Below, in pieces: positions 12,291 to 25,931 of a DNA stretch of 64,000 bases. A model generated the notes under the pieces. It made no database searches. It saw only the letters and a list, made by a program, of their open reading frames with translations, and was not told the DNA's origin. Origin of the DNA: Ascaris suum. Lineage: Eukaryota; Nematoda; Chromadorea; Rhabditida; Ascarididae. The stretch spans positions 10,602,065-10,666,064 of the forward strand of contig CM024171.1 of the NCBI GenBank assembly GCA_013433145.1, in the 5' to 3' direction. Made by a program: the position numbers and the translations under genes. Within the stretch, counting starts at the first letter, position 1. Every line of letters begins with the position of its first letter.

Positions 12291-15200
12291 CTATTCGCGC
12301 AGTAACTCGGCCACAATGACGGTCATATTGTCGCAGCCGGTGCCATCACCTGCCGTGTTCGGCGATAGACACTCGTTGCACATCTGTAAAATTTAAGTGT
12401 GCTAGCTCGTGTTTAGATAACAGTGAAAACTTCTGTGTCCAAAGGTACTTCCCTTACACGTACAACTAAGTCGTAGTTTTGTATATACTCCTGCAGACAC
12501 TCTTCCACCCCTCGTAAAGTGGAAAATTTTATTTAAAAAAACGAGAAACTCGTGGAGTAGCCTAAGATTCCGGCATAGAGTAAGGGATGTTCCAAGGCGA
12601 AGAGGCAATATTCCACCAGGGAATCTCCATGGACAGGCGGCTGCCCCATGGTGAGAAGGACGAAGAAATTAGCAGCGATTCATAAAAAGAAGTTACTTGA
12701 TGAAATCCGTGTCGGAGAGTGCAAGCTGGAGAAGCGTTCTCCTACGCGGATCTCGTCAACGGGGTCCGCCCAGCACGGTAGTTCAGCTTTCATCTTCATA
12801 AATGCATAAAAAAGCTGAAAAACGAATTTCCACCACCACTCACAACATTCTCTTTGCTCAATCCCCAATAACTGGCGGATAAGAGAAGTAATGAGAGAAA
12901 TAAGCAGAGACCGGGTTCTCTACCTGCTCGCATATATCCCTGAGTGGAACACCGCCGGATATCCTTTTCCGAATAAAATCGACGGCCTCCTGGCTGCTCA
13001 GCGAATTCCTGCCAAAGATCATTTTTATTTTTATTATTTCCTTCATTTAATATCACTTCATTCCTGGAGTCTTCATTATCTAAGCGACCTTTTGCTGTTG
13101 GGACTGCTTGTCGCTAATACACGCATTTGCTCGACGTACGGACCAATAAACGTCGGCTACCTTCTAACTTAAATCTTGCAATCCATTCTACGGCAATACC
13201 TCAGGCCCGAAGTTTAGTTTGATACTGTGTAAAGAATGAATTTTTGCATCGTTGCCCATACTCAAACATCCCACCTGAATGTCACACGGTTTCTCACTTG
13301 CCATCTTAACCTCGATGTTCTTTTGGCAAAATGCTCCGTGCTCATAAAACTTCCCCAGCAAAACAGACGGCATACAACTGGCGATGAAAAGTTGCAAGAA
13401 GCAAAACGCCGAAATGGTCGGAATATTCGGATATGTAAAGATACATTTCATGCGAACACAAAACTCTGACGAACGTAACAATTTGAATGTCGCCGCGTGG
13501 CTCACCTAAGAGACGTCGCAAAACTTCATTTCGAAGACAGCCTAATAAATCCTTTCACTTGCCCCAATAAGGCATCTTTACAAGACTGCACTGCTCCATT
13601 CGAACCTTGTAGTCAACGCTTTCTTTTCACGTTATTCGGCATTTTTCCGATCCAAACACGTACCATATGCCATCGCACGCGATGACGACGAATTCGTCCT
13701 CCGGCTTGATGCTGTGGACTGTGACGTCTGGCTGAGCCGAGATCATTTGGTCCTTGAGGGGCAACGAGTCATTCTTCTTATAGAAATGATCACCAAGTGC
13801 CCTGAAACGTCCTTACGGCCTTTTGCATCCAAGGAAATGTAAGCGGAACTGTTAAAATCAATGGAAATGTTCTCTCCCTTTTGAGCTTAACATCGCTTCC
13901 AAACCTGTTTATAACACTTCTTCAAATATAAGGAGGACGAATGGGAATGAACCGTCTCCGGGGCTTGACAGCCGCCTCGAATGCTTACTTCGCAACACTA
14001 CTTCTCCCACCAAATCGTCGAAAAGCTTTGGTTATGCCCCTCAAACATATAACGCAAGAAGAATTCAGTAAATGATCGTGGGCGTTTCCTTGACGATGCG
14101 CTCATTTCAAGAGGGCGAGACCTGAGGTAACAACTCAACTGTATGTTCATCCAACAAGATGGCGACAATTACAAGTCGCTCCTTGGTATTCATCCCATCA
14201 AAGCCGAAAAAACATCTAATGAATGACGACAGGCCGTCGACAGATTGCAAAGATTCAACAAATACGTCGACCTCAATAAGAAAACGCAAGTTTTAGGACT
14301 CCAGGCCTCGAAACACCTCGAAGCTACTCTTCACCGCTTTTCCCAAAATGAATAATGAAAGAATTTAGTAATAAAAGGACGCAAGTGTGCTATCAGCTCC
14401 GAACAAGACCATACCTGGAAAGGTTGAGACCGCCGTTTACTCGTCCGTCCATACTGATTTCTCCTCCTGCCGCCTCTATTCGCGCCTTTTCTGTAAATAC
14501 CGATCAGTGACAGCCAATGCCAAGATCCATCAATCTACAAGGTAAAAATACATCGCTGCTCCATCTTAAACGGCCCGAAGCGAATTAATAACTGCTCATG
14601 CTACGGCTCCAGGTAAAGTCAACGGCAACTTTTGACAACTCGCGCTTGACAAGGAAGTTGAGCATGATGAGACCGTAGAGCAGCTAAAAACATTAAATAC
14701 ATGGAAAATGCTGTGCTTTGAGTCGAATGATCCAATATATATTTGATTCACAGGAATAAACGAAGTTTTTCACACCAAAAGAAAACATTCAAGGCAATGC
14801 GGCTAAATGAAATATTCAGAATTTAAGGAGAGCAAAAAGAAGGACTGTCATTATGAAAAACGACTAGAAAGACAATTCAAAAACGAACCACTCTCATCCT
14901 CAGGCTTATGGTCGACGGATAGATCAACTGCAGTCCCCTTCCTGCAAAGAACGGCTCGGCTGTCGCCCGCATTAGCCACTACCACTTTGTCCTTCAATAA
15001 ACCACATTACCAGCACCGACCTCCATCGTGATATCCAACAAACAGAGAGCGCTCTTCCCTCCCTGTCATCCACTTATTCAAATATTTGAGAGATTTTCAA
15101 TTTATGCAGATCGAGGATTTATGCTGCACAGAAGACATTTATGGAGACGTGTGCATTATGCACGAATTCAGTGTTTGGCTGTAAAATAAAGAGAGACTTT

Positions 15201-18200
15201 TTTGCACTTCCAGAACAACTGAGGGGAAACGGTTGCCTGGTCCCTTCACTGCCGCTAGTTAGTACCATATCTTCACCACAGAAAATGAGAAAATCCGCTC
15301 CTTACAAATGCAACTCTAATTCTACTAAACAAGCACCAACCTTATTACCTAGGAACCATCTAACCATGTAAACACTTTTTGCCATTCATCAAACATAGCT
15401 ATGGCAGGAAGTGTAGAAAGACGTCACAAGGTTTTAAAAGGTGGGTTTTTATTAATGAGCAATCTGCCAGCCTGAGCAACAAAGCGCCGCAAAAGGAAGC
15501 GCGGACTCACCTTAAACAGAAGCAGAACGCAAGCGGTTGTGCCAGAGTCTTCGCCAGGAGTATCACCTGAGGGGCCACTATATGCCGGCTCATCCTGCAA
15601 CACAAACTGGGTACACCGGTTCAGTTTCCCGATTTCCATTAAAACATCTAGTCAAAGCATATAATAGGCCTGCCTTTTAGCGTACTATCTTCAACCATCT
15701 ATCCGACACGTCTTTTGTAAAAAACCCTCATCAAGGGATATTCAAACCTTTTCAGGAGCACCTAGATAATTAGGAGATGAAAGAGATGTGATGGCCATCA
15801 ATTCATTACGCCACAGTAAACACAAAACGATTTATTAGAAGAGTCAGCCATCAGCAATTAAGACAGCTAAACTTTCGAACAGTTTGCAGCAAACAACTTT
15901 GCGACTTCTAAACACAACTGCTGAACAATCCAACTATCAGGACAAATTTATTTCTACTTTCAAGTACAACAAACAAGACGACAGATTCGACGGATTGGGA
16001 GTTGACCAGGAAAGCACTCACCTCATCAACTTCCTCTGATTCCTCTTCATCTTCACTCATCTCTTCATCCTCGTTATAGTCATCATCCACAGATTGCTCT
16101 GAGTCCGATGAAACTGCCGTCTGTGTTTCTGGCGTTCTGAACTAACAGTGTAGTTATGTTACGGCAATACAGCGAAAAGAGCCAATAATAAATAATTGAA
16201 AATATAAAGAACTCCCTTCCCTCTCCCACTGCTCTTTTCTAAATATGATCCATAAATGAAGAGACTGAGCTGGCATAGCTCTCAGTTATTACTGTGGCCA
16301 TACCCCTTTTACGATGTCAGTTATACATGAATAGTAAGTAACGCTGTAAGGTCGAGCAGGAGCGTTCTTTACGGCGATTATTTTGCAGAAACTACTTACT
16401 GCATAATAACATAATGATTCATTTTTTAAAACGCCTCACTGTAATGGTGAACTAAAAAATATTCAAAAACAGAATCAGAAGCCAGTATTACGCGGAAGGC
16501 TGTGGTTTGTCAGTGGAACGGCACTGTTCGGCAATCTGTCGCATATCAGGCCCATCCTTCGTTTCCTCGTTCCCTTCTTTCACCATTTCGGCTGCCTCCG
16601 ATTCACTCTTCGATGCTCTCTCCCTTCTAGCCGTTGCATGCCTATAACCGCCTCCGTCGCTGCCAATTTACCAAGATCTCAACGAAATCAATAGTTTCGG
16701 TTTAAGAACCAATGTGACCAAAAAACAGTCGATAAGGAGCACTTCTACACAGACCTCCTATTCATACTCATCGCCAAGGTGGAAGAACGTCGGAATTCCC
16801 TTTCTCCTAACCTCAAATTTCAACCAGAACGTAGTACCCCTTTCTTAAACACCGAACGAAACTAATTTTTATTGAGCTCCTATCGTCCATTACTAAAAAA
16901 TATTCGGCGCCTCGTCTTTGCCTTATTTGAAAAATTTAAGCTGTTTTGCATACAATTTTCGTCATTCATCTATGACGCATTCCAGAGTGCCAAATCCTAG
17001 ATGTGCTAATTCACGAAAGGCACCTATTTCGACAACACTCGCGACCGATCTGATAATGCTAATGCATGTGGAGCTTGCCTCCGTTGCGGCGATATTTCGG
17101 ATATTCCCTGGTCGTTTTAAAAGCTAACAGCGATAAAACCATGCTTTAAGAGTTTACAACTGTGACTGTTTTTTCGCCTAGGAGGGGACGCAACCTAAGG
17201 AAACAATATCCTCTTTTTCGAATATTGCTCTTCTCCGAAGAAATTCTGCGGCTTCAAGACTTATTTCATGCAAAACTTGCAAATTCTTTCCCAAAATTTT
17301 AGAAATAGGACAAACCCACAACACGGAGTTTGCGCCAATGAGCTCAAAAACGAACTGGTTCTCGCTGCGCGATACAACAACCTCGAGGTATGACCCGAAT
17401 TTCCCTCCCTCCAGATCTTCCCCTTTTACTGCCAATTAAGCCATAATTATGGACTAGGACATCCATCCAACCCAAACATATATATTTTAAAAGATGACAG
17501 CAAGAAGCATTTACTGCATGCCTCAAAATTACTTATTTAAATATGAGGTAAGAGACGAACCCGTTGTTACGAGCAGCATCATCCGATGTGGTGCAATTGG
17601 AGGAATGCGATTCAGAAAAGCAATGCCGTCGTGCGGTGGCTGTCGATGGCTCGTCCTCCTCTGAAGTTTACTTTCAACTTTTCACTTATTTTATCTCTTT
17701 ATGCTCAACATACCTATATAGGCAAGAAGGCATTTTCAGCACAACACTTCACAGCTTCGCATTTCTGCTCCCTTCACAAATATACCTTTGCAATTTAACA
17801 CTGAATATACTTTAGCGGATGCTTTCCCTTAAACATGCTAAGTGCTCAATAACTGAGCTGCTGCCTTCCCGCTTCAAACATAAAGTCCGATCTGCTGAGA
17901 GTGCGCTCGATGAAGCCCTATCATGCTTCTTCAACGAAACGATCTCTCTCGATCTCGCACTGCTTTTTGCATAACGCTGATATGAGTTCAAACAACCGGT
18001 TTCAGATATCGATAAATCACTCGTTGATACAAGATTATTTATCGTGATAGGAATATTCCGGGATGATAAACGATCATATGAAAGGCATCACAGAATGACT
18101 AGACCAACTGTGAATGATTGCCTCGCTGACGTTCGCTGAACACATCAAACACTATGAAGTGAGACTAAACACAACTGTGCTGTTAGTGATGACGAGCTGA

Positions 18201-21200
18201 CGATGATGTGATCTGTGAAGAAATGCTATCACCCGCATAAATACCGAAGATTATTTTATGTGTGCACTCTCCAATCACAACAAGATCGTTCTAAGTTTAT
18301 AGGAATGAGGCAAATGCCTTGCAAATAGTGTCAATAGCATTCCCTTATGTATTGTGTTATCTTGTTTGGTATAAATCATTTAACTTCAACAACACTGAAT
18401 ATAACTCATAAAAAACTAAGGAATGCGGCCATTCAAAAATTGCTGCAAAAAAATAAGGTGAGCAGCAACTAAGCACTAATAAACCTACTTTCATCGGCGT
18501 TCTCAGAGGACTTCGTCCGCTTCGCCGCTTCTCCGATCGGCGACTCGCATACTCGTTTCTTTTTCTTCTCCTCTTGTCGTGCATTTACTACGCCATCTTT
18601 GTCATCCAACGTTTCACTCGTCTCGCCGTCCTTTTCTTCACCACCATTTTCTTTCTCTTTCTCGTCATCCTTTAATGAAGAAATGTTAACAGACTTGTGC
18701 TGTACTTTCTTGCAAATAAGTCTCTCTCTACGGATTCAATCTCGAACTTAATCCACTTTCAAAAGGCGCGAACGGCATAAGCCCCTAATCATGAAATATA
18801 AGCCCCAATCTCAATCATATTTCTTTCCACATACAATAATAAAGAATCGTATTTCATTTTACACATGAATGGCGCAACCATTTCTCACCTGTGAGTGCTC
18901 ACTTCACAAAAACACTCGAGAGCATATACCTCAGTGCCTCAAACATATAAATACCATAATTTCGCCATTAACGACTGATGTTTTCATAACTCCCGACATA
19001 CCGATTAAGTTTAGCCTATAAAAAGCCTTCAACCTCTTCCTCGCATTTCACGAATGCCCCTAGTTCCGCATTCTTCTATCTTCTGTCTAATCAAACACTA
19101 ATATTTCATGACCTAAAACTTTAAACGGTAACTTTTTTCCGATCGGAAAAGTTTTGAACAAGCGGGGAGCATTTTCTCATCATTCCATCATCTCAAACGT
19201 TATTAAGGCGTTTGCTAGCTCGTACCCTTAAAAACAGGAACTTTGCGGAAAGTGAACAACAACTTAATATGTTCCATATTTATGGATTGCTTAAAATTAG
19301 CTCACTCGCCTTTCCAATCAAAAAAAAAAGCATGGAAACTGCTTCCAATTAATCTTAAAGCTTAATACAATCATGCATAGTGAGATGTGGAGACTATTCT
19401 TCTAAAGTAGGCGATCGTATACTGGAGTGTCCATTTATTCAATATCTTTACAGCAGCTACACATCAGATTTCACTGAATGCCAACATTACTCGCTGGGTA
19501 TAAAAAGATTAATGGGAATTCCGAAAAAAAACAGAAAGATATAGATGAGTAGGATCTGGTGATGGAAATGGCGATGCTTGAATATCGAAACAGAGAAAAG
19601 AGCAAAAATTGACAACATCATAAGTCTCAAGGAAGATATCGTAGAGGAAAACAAAAGACTGTTTTATCAACAATGTGTCGTGGGTTGCAAAAAACGATAT
19701 CTTCAGAGAAACGCTCTTCCGCTACGACCAGTGCACTATGCAGAGCTCCCCACCTGAACCGCTTAGCTAGCATGCACCCTTGCACAGAGGCATGCAGAAA
19801 CCTATTTTGAAATGGAAAGTAATCCGACCAAATCTTCAAAAATAGTTTATGCATAAAGGATACTGAATCTACCAACTGGCAAGCTGCGAAAGGCATGGCC
19901 AATGTTCGAAGCATCCGTTGGTGTGCCAAAACCATCTATAACCACTCCCCCCCCCCCCCCCCCTTCCCTCATTTGAGGAAATTTCTAGCGAGCAACTATT
20001 TTGTGAGCACCGTCCACATAAAATGGTCATGAACTAGCGTCAAATTGTTCTCGTCGGTAAACAAAAAATGGCTGCGAAGCTCACTTAAACATCGTGGCCA
20101 ATCAGTTAAATGAACAAACTGCTGCAGCATCCTCTAAGCGTTTTTCAGGCACTACGATTGAGTCATCGCTGCAAACATCTCTTTGACACGACGTCTATCA
20201 TACAAACCACTGATTTATGTGAGTGTGGAATCGAAGATGGAACGACGTTTCAAGTGCCGAATAAGTGCCAACGTCAAGAGAGAAACAAAGAAATCTCCAA
20301 CACAATTACCATACAAATCGAGCTAGTAGAAAACGTCTCCAGTATAGTGCGAAGTGTGTGAAATATATTCAACTTGAAGCGATCTAAGCAAATCGAAAAT
20401 TTCCAAACTAAAAATGGCTAAATAATTCAAAATTTTGATTATTTAAATGAATGCGTTTAAATTTAAACTAAAATAAACTAATTCATATAGAGTGCGTATC
20501 AACCGTGATGAAGAATGCCTAATGAAAGATCAAAGATAAAAAACATCACTGCAATCCTCTCATCTATAGAAATGCTCATATACTTATCTCTATGCTATAA
20601 GTGATGCACATCAAATAGCAGACAACAACGCGCCATCATAGTTCCATAAGCAAACCAAAGAATATTCTAGAAAAAGCGAAAGTTGCCCCTCTCATGCATG
20701 ATGGATTGAGGTGACGTAACCCTCGTTACGAACTAAGTATGTGTCAAACTGTGACGATTCTTTAAACAACTTTCAGCAAAACCCAAAACCGTGAAATTTA
20801 ATAACTATAATCTCTTGAGCCAAATTATTTTCTTAATCTGCAATAAACTCGGCCTTATCAGTCAATCATTTAACATATGATAATTTCAAGTTTCGAAATC
20901 AATACTCACTGATCTACGAAAGTCCATCTCGAATCTAACTCGCAACTGTGAAATGGAAGCGGTACATAGGCATCAGTGACCTGCTGCAAGAAATCATGGT
21001 CCTTGCGACTGCTTAATGATAATTCAGTTAGGTCACTAGCAAACGCATCCTTTGAAATTAACGTTACGTACACACGTCTATACAAGACTGATAATGAAAA
21101 CAATGCTGCATTTGATAAACATAACAAAACTATTTTTGCCTCATAATTTCGATGAATGCAGCTTGTTCTTTGGGAATCGCAAAAAATGTACATAGGAGTG

Positions 21201-24200
21201 CATGCTATGCGCTTTCTGGATATGTGCTAATAAATCAATTGCTCGCATCGACGATCAGAAATTACGAAAAATGTCTCAACAGTTTAAATGCTCATCTAAG
21301 AGAAGTTTTTGGCCGGCATTCCACTAGTGCGAAATAGAGTCAGTCCGTTCTACACTAAGTCTTGATTACTTTATCAATACAAACGCCCCCAATCCTCCTC
21401 TCCCGCGTCCCCCACTCTCATCCTGTCTCTCAGGAACAAGCAAATGTGACCGCAGAACCTAGATGATGCCGATTCCAGAAAAAAAAATTTCACAGGACCG
21501 AATATTTTACCTTTACCGCGCTCCACCTGCTTTTGCAAATTCTCTACTTCAATAACGCTATTTTCTAAAGTATTTGGCGTGCATAGTGCCTACATCCATC
21601 GAGTATTATCACTGTGAATGCCACCGCTTTTGCAGCAATTCAAAAAACTACATAATTTATGCAGTCAACTCGAGAGTTATAATAACAGTATAGTTGGTAG
21701 GGGACATTTTGATAAACAAGAAATCAAATGGATAAGAATATACAGCACTCATCCTCCCGCCTCATCTTGGCCTGGGACCTCCTCCTCTACTTCTCACAAT
21801 TCTACCATACACAATATTCTGCGCAGAATTTCTTTGTTTGCGGTTCACTTTTTGCACGCTTTGTGCTATAAGATCCAACTTTGTGCTGTTTCGCACTTTA
21901 AGCTACAAGACCCTCTTCGTGGCTCATTCCTATGCGTTTCTCCTTGTGGACCTTGATGTTACCGAGTCGCATGCTGAAAATCTATGCTTATTTGCGCTAC
22001 ATGAAGCCAACGGCATAATGCACTTCTCAAAATTGCAAAAACTTCCTCCTAAAATTGATCGGACTTGGACAAGCGTTGCATTATGCTTTCATTTTCTCTC
22101 TATGCAGCAGTTTCATAAGGCACAGTCGTTAAAAAAACGCTCCTTCATACCCCCTTCACATTTCTCTTCGGAACTCTCGCCTATATACTTCGATTACAAC
22201 ATGACCACAACAACGCTACAGTCCAGAAACACGTACTAAAGGTGCCAACACGGTATGCATTTTCCATTTCAGCACTAAGCCAGGCAGACACTCAATCCTC
22301 CAAAATCAACGAACAAAATCCCGAAGGATTTTCTCACAAGCGACCACTCGTTGCACAAATCGTCAAACAAAAACTCTGATTATGCGCCCGGCTTTAGACC
22401 AATTGCATAATTAACACAACAAAATTGATCGGCAGATTTTATGGCCGTTTTAATGTCAATGAGACATTGATTAACCGAGGCAAAGCGAAGGAAAAGTCTC
22501 ATCGAGGAGACTGAATTTTTTTTTTCGCAAACAAACATAAGTTTACGCACGAACACATATATACAGTATATATAAAGATGCACAGACAGTGTAGCTTACT
22601 TTTGCAAAAAAAAAAAAAAATTCAAATCCGCGATAAGCAAGTGAGAATATACCCTTGAAAATTATCAACAAAAGCCTTAGAAAAGGCTTCACGGAAGACA
22701 TTTAAAAGAACTTCCTTCCCCTATGCTGGGACAATCCATTTGCATGGTGAAACAGCAAATCCGAGCAATATATGCATTCACAACAATAACATACCTCAAC
22801 ACCGGCGACAAACCTTTCGTGCTGCTCTCTGAGCGCATGTAAATCCTCCAAATTGATCACTGCCCTCCCGTTGCGATCTCTTCGGAAGGCGAATCCATAC
22901 TTCTCCAGAAGCGATTCCAGAGGCATCGATGCCTCCTCGCACAACGCATCCTCAAACACTCATCTCAACCTTTTGAATTCAGCAATACAGCAAAATGTGA
23001 TTTCGGTTGAAGCACCACCACAGTTCAATCCGCAACCTGCGCGGGAACGATCGCAAGCCACATTGCTGCCAAAGCATCGTAAAATAATGGAGATTGTTTT
23101 TCACCCCATCAAACGACAAAGGATATGAGAAAAGAGTTTAAATTCTATGAGCAGTAAAAGAAGCTTCAATGAAATACTTCATCACACAGTCATCAGTTAA
23201 ACAGAACGAGAAAGAGAATTGTGATCGAGAGTTTCTCTTCATCTATGAAGCAATCTTCGAGATTCTAGTAAACTATCATTACCGAATCACCGGCCTTATT
23301 GGGCTGTTAAAGAAAATAGGAGAAACGATAAATCTGCAGACATTCGCCTACTAATATAGCTTGCAACGCAATAGCAAGTTAATCGATGGCTCTTATTCCG
23401 AGTAGCTTGTTCGCATATGACACAAATGCTTTTAACTGCATATTTAGTAATTTGCACAAAAAGGAGCAATTGATACGGCACATGACGAATAAACCCATCA
23501 AGCAAACAAACAGATAAACAAGCGTGAATGAGTGAAAAAAGAGAAGCTGAAAGAAACCTTATCCTCGTCATCACTGTTCTCGTTACGAGTCGCACCTGCC
23601 ACTCCAGCTAATACTTTCAGCTCTTTCAGCACATCTTCTGATCTATAAACATATTTAAATAAACAATCGAAGATTACTCGTTATCATGGGGTATTGAAAT
23701 GTCTCATAGACATATAGCTAACTACTCAACGGGTACCGTCCTAATTTGTAATTTATAGACGATAATAAAATGGAAGAGATCACGTGTTCAGAAAAAAGGG
23801 TTTTTAATATATCAGACGACACAAGCAACGCAACATCACAGATCGATGCTTTAAGCTGAATGATTTTTCGCTTAGCACAACAATTGACCGAAATCACAGC
23901 TCTATCCGGACGTGAAACAAAATAAAGATCAGATGCAAACGCTCAAACCTGAGAAGTTCATCGAATTCAAGGAATGCTTCATCCAGTGCCTTCTGATAGT
24001 CACCTCCCTTCCAAGAGGTCTTTTGCTTCAAGAAGTCCGGCAAGTGCAGTGCTGTATAACGAGCAACCTCTGAGCCTGAAGTCATTTTTCGTTTTTTGTT
24101 TCTGATTCTTTCTTCGAATGCGTCTAGCACTCTACATCGATTCGAAGTGGCTCAGCCCAGATCTACTTATGAATTTTGCATATTCCCTGAACAGTTTACA

Positions 24201-25931
24201 AATCGAAGAAATTAATGAGCTGAACAAACGTCATGTTGTACTCATGAACATTCGTCGTCTAACAAAATAGTTGTACTGGAAATGATAGAGTACAATTCAA
24301 AATTTGAGCAGAGAATTGGGGTGGGGAAAGTTGGAAAGCGAAGACAAGAGGGAAGGGAAAGAAAGAAGGAAATTTACAGCCCTTAAAAACATGAACGATT
24401 CACGTCAGCAGTTGAAGAAGGATTTCTCTTCAAATGCCGCACTTAACTGAGGAACTGAGTTCGGCTGTCATATACGGAGAGAATTTTTTCTAGCTTTTGA
24501 TCAATGGTGGGATTGTTTGGATGGATGCTCGAAATTGTAAACACCACCTCTGAGTCATTTTCTGTTCCCCAGATATCGTTATCTTAAGTCTGTATTCTCG
24601 ACCGTAAATCTAAATCTGCGATGATGACCACAGCATCAAATGCTCAAAGGAAATACAATAACGCAAAAACGAAATTTCTCCATAGGATACAATCGCTTCA
24701 TGAACCTTTCATTCGTAATAATAAAGGACTTTTGAAGAACACTTCAACATGACGAAACCATAAGCGATTGAGATCAGAGATGAAAAATCGCTCTTCGGTA
24801 AAAATCGAAAAAAATCTAAACTATAACGTACCTCCATGTCCGTCATATACCGCAAAAAGAGAGCAATCCTCATCGAATTCCAAAATGCAATTATGAGCAT
24901 CCTGAAAGGATCGTTTCAAAAATAGATCGACACACTTCGCTAGCACACACTAATCAAATCCTCATGAATATCATCTCCCCAAAACAACGCACGTAGCCAT
25001 AACTACCTTCTAAATCAGCGTTAGTGGCAAAGAAGAGGAGCTGCTCATCGGTGAGCAAAATTCGGTTAGACGACAGCTGCAATATATGTTGCAACGAGCA
25101 CTTTGTTTTTAAAAGCTTAATACGAGAGTTGTTGCGGTAATGTCTGGAGCAGAGGATTCTCTGCTTCAAAGTCTCGCTGTTACCTACTGAAAACATTTGC
25201 AGAGGCCGATTTCTGATTAGGACTATACCATTTAAAGCAAGTGCTTTTATCTAGTGTCTGATTAGCAAATATGTGGATGAAATTTGTCCGATGTGCTCAA
25301 TACATTTGTGGTTAAAACCTCGTCATAAAATCATACGATCGCTTTATTCTCTGCGAAGCATCATAACATGCGAACTGCGAAGATCATATCTGATGGGTGG
25401 GAACCGATCGGTGAAAGTGCAAACGATGAACAGTACCTTTCAGTGATGCAGTACGGGAAAAATTGTAGTATAAGGAAAGAGAGAGGAAAATAGTGTATTC
25501 CCATGGAAATATCCTTTGCCCAACAGGTTTATCGTTGCGACGATTACTATAGGGAACGCATCAATAACTGCCCGTATTTGTAAGCGAGAAATTTCTCGAT
25601 GCGAGTTCCCGCCCGAATTTATTGGCATATTAAACTGAAACTCGGCCCTACTCGCTGACAAACATAATTGAAAGACCAGCTGGTCGAGATTTAAAGTTGC
25701 ACTCAAATATTTGGAACTGGAAATACATTCTCGCTCACTTTACTATTTGCTAAAAATTTGCAAAGTCTAAAGGCATTATCCCCAATTTCATCCTTGTATG
25801 CAAGAAAACACAAAACGAACCTCCTGGTTGACGCGCCATCCCTGCATGGTTGTCGCCGCAAAGCGAACGCGCCTGTTTTCACCCGCTTCCGTCTCCTTAT
25901 CCGTCACCGGTTTATTCAAATATGCGCCCAT
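12291..25931 (-). CDS. ppm-1.G: PP2C-type protein phosphatase PPM1G (15 exons, 556 aa)
   Basis: Metal-dependent Ser/Thr phosphatase of the PPM1G/PP2C-gamma type, in mammals nuclear and linked to histone exchange, splicing and P-TEFb release. Exons, 5' to 3' on the minus strand: 25931-25821, 24901-24832, 24075-23949, 23642-23558, 22950-22795, 18699-18489, 17660-17561, 16641-16525, 16136-16022, 15594-15511, 14991-14889, 14490-14415, 13801-13664, 13008-12924, 12383-12291; total 1671 nt. Starts MGAYL, so Gly2 may be myristoylated. PP2C motifs: [19 protein letters not shown] (Asp57), [48 protein letters not shown] (Asp495) and GTGCDNMT (Asp544). Residues about 130-365 form an acidic, Lys/Ser-rich insert between the catalytic halves, as in PPM1G (human 546 aa). 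The acceptors of exons 5 (GAG) and 11 (AAG) are non-canonical. Exon 6 could start at 18699 (TACAG) or at 18672 (AAG). Exon 8 is the least certain. It diverges from DAGL. Confidence 0.92.
16525..16641 (-). CDS. ppm-1.G: Candidate cassette exon 8 of PPM1G (acidic insert)
   Basis: A 117-nt open segment behind a TTATAG acceptor, encoding an Arg/Glu/Lys/Ser-rich stretch similar in composition to the flanking acidic insert. It starts with the last nucleotide of a split codon and ends with two nucleotides of the next, so including or skipping it keeps the reading frame. Its donor (CA followed by GTGCCG) is weak. Those two points suggest optional inclusion. It is part of the 15-exon model above; without it the protein would be 517 aa. 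Confidence 0.55.
18700..22794 (-). other. Long intron 5 of PPM1G (about 4.1 kb)
   Basis: AT-rich and non-coding as far as can be seen. It holds a 17-base C tract at 19947-19963, an A tract near 22606-22620, and a 133-codon plus-strand frame at 21838-22239 without known motifs. A 74-nt minus-strand segment at 20983-20910 looks exon-like but does not fit the phase of the gene (see rejected items). Confidence 0.6.
19947..19963. repeat. Poly-C tract (17 bases)
   Basis: An uninterrupted run of 17 C within PPM1G intron 5, so it reads as poly-G on the strand that is the PPM1G sense strand. It is one of five such tracts of 11 bases or more in the window (1582-1596, 19947-19963, 27671-27682, 30559-30569, 39136-39147). 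Confidence 0.9.

Noticed and set aside
20910..20983. Exon-like minus-strand segment inside PPM1G intron 5 (TTGCAG acceptor, GTGAGT donor)
   Set aside because: Its exit phase (two extra nucleotides) does not match either possible start of exon 6, and the encoded residues do not resemble PPM1G.
21838..22239. 133-codon plus-strand open frame
   Set aside because: It lies within an intron of the minus-strand PPM1G gene, has no known motif and shows low-complexity composition.
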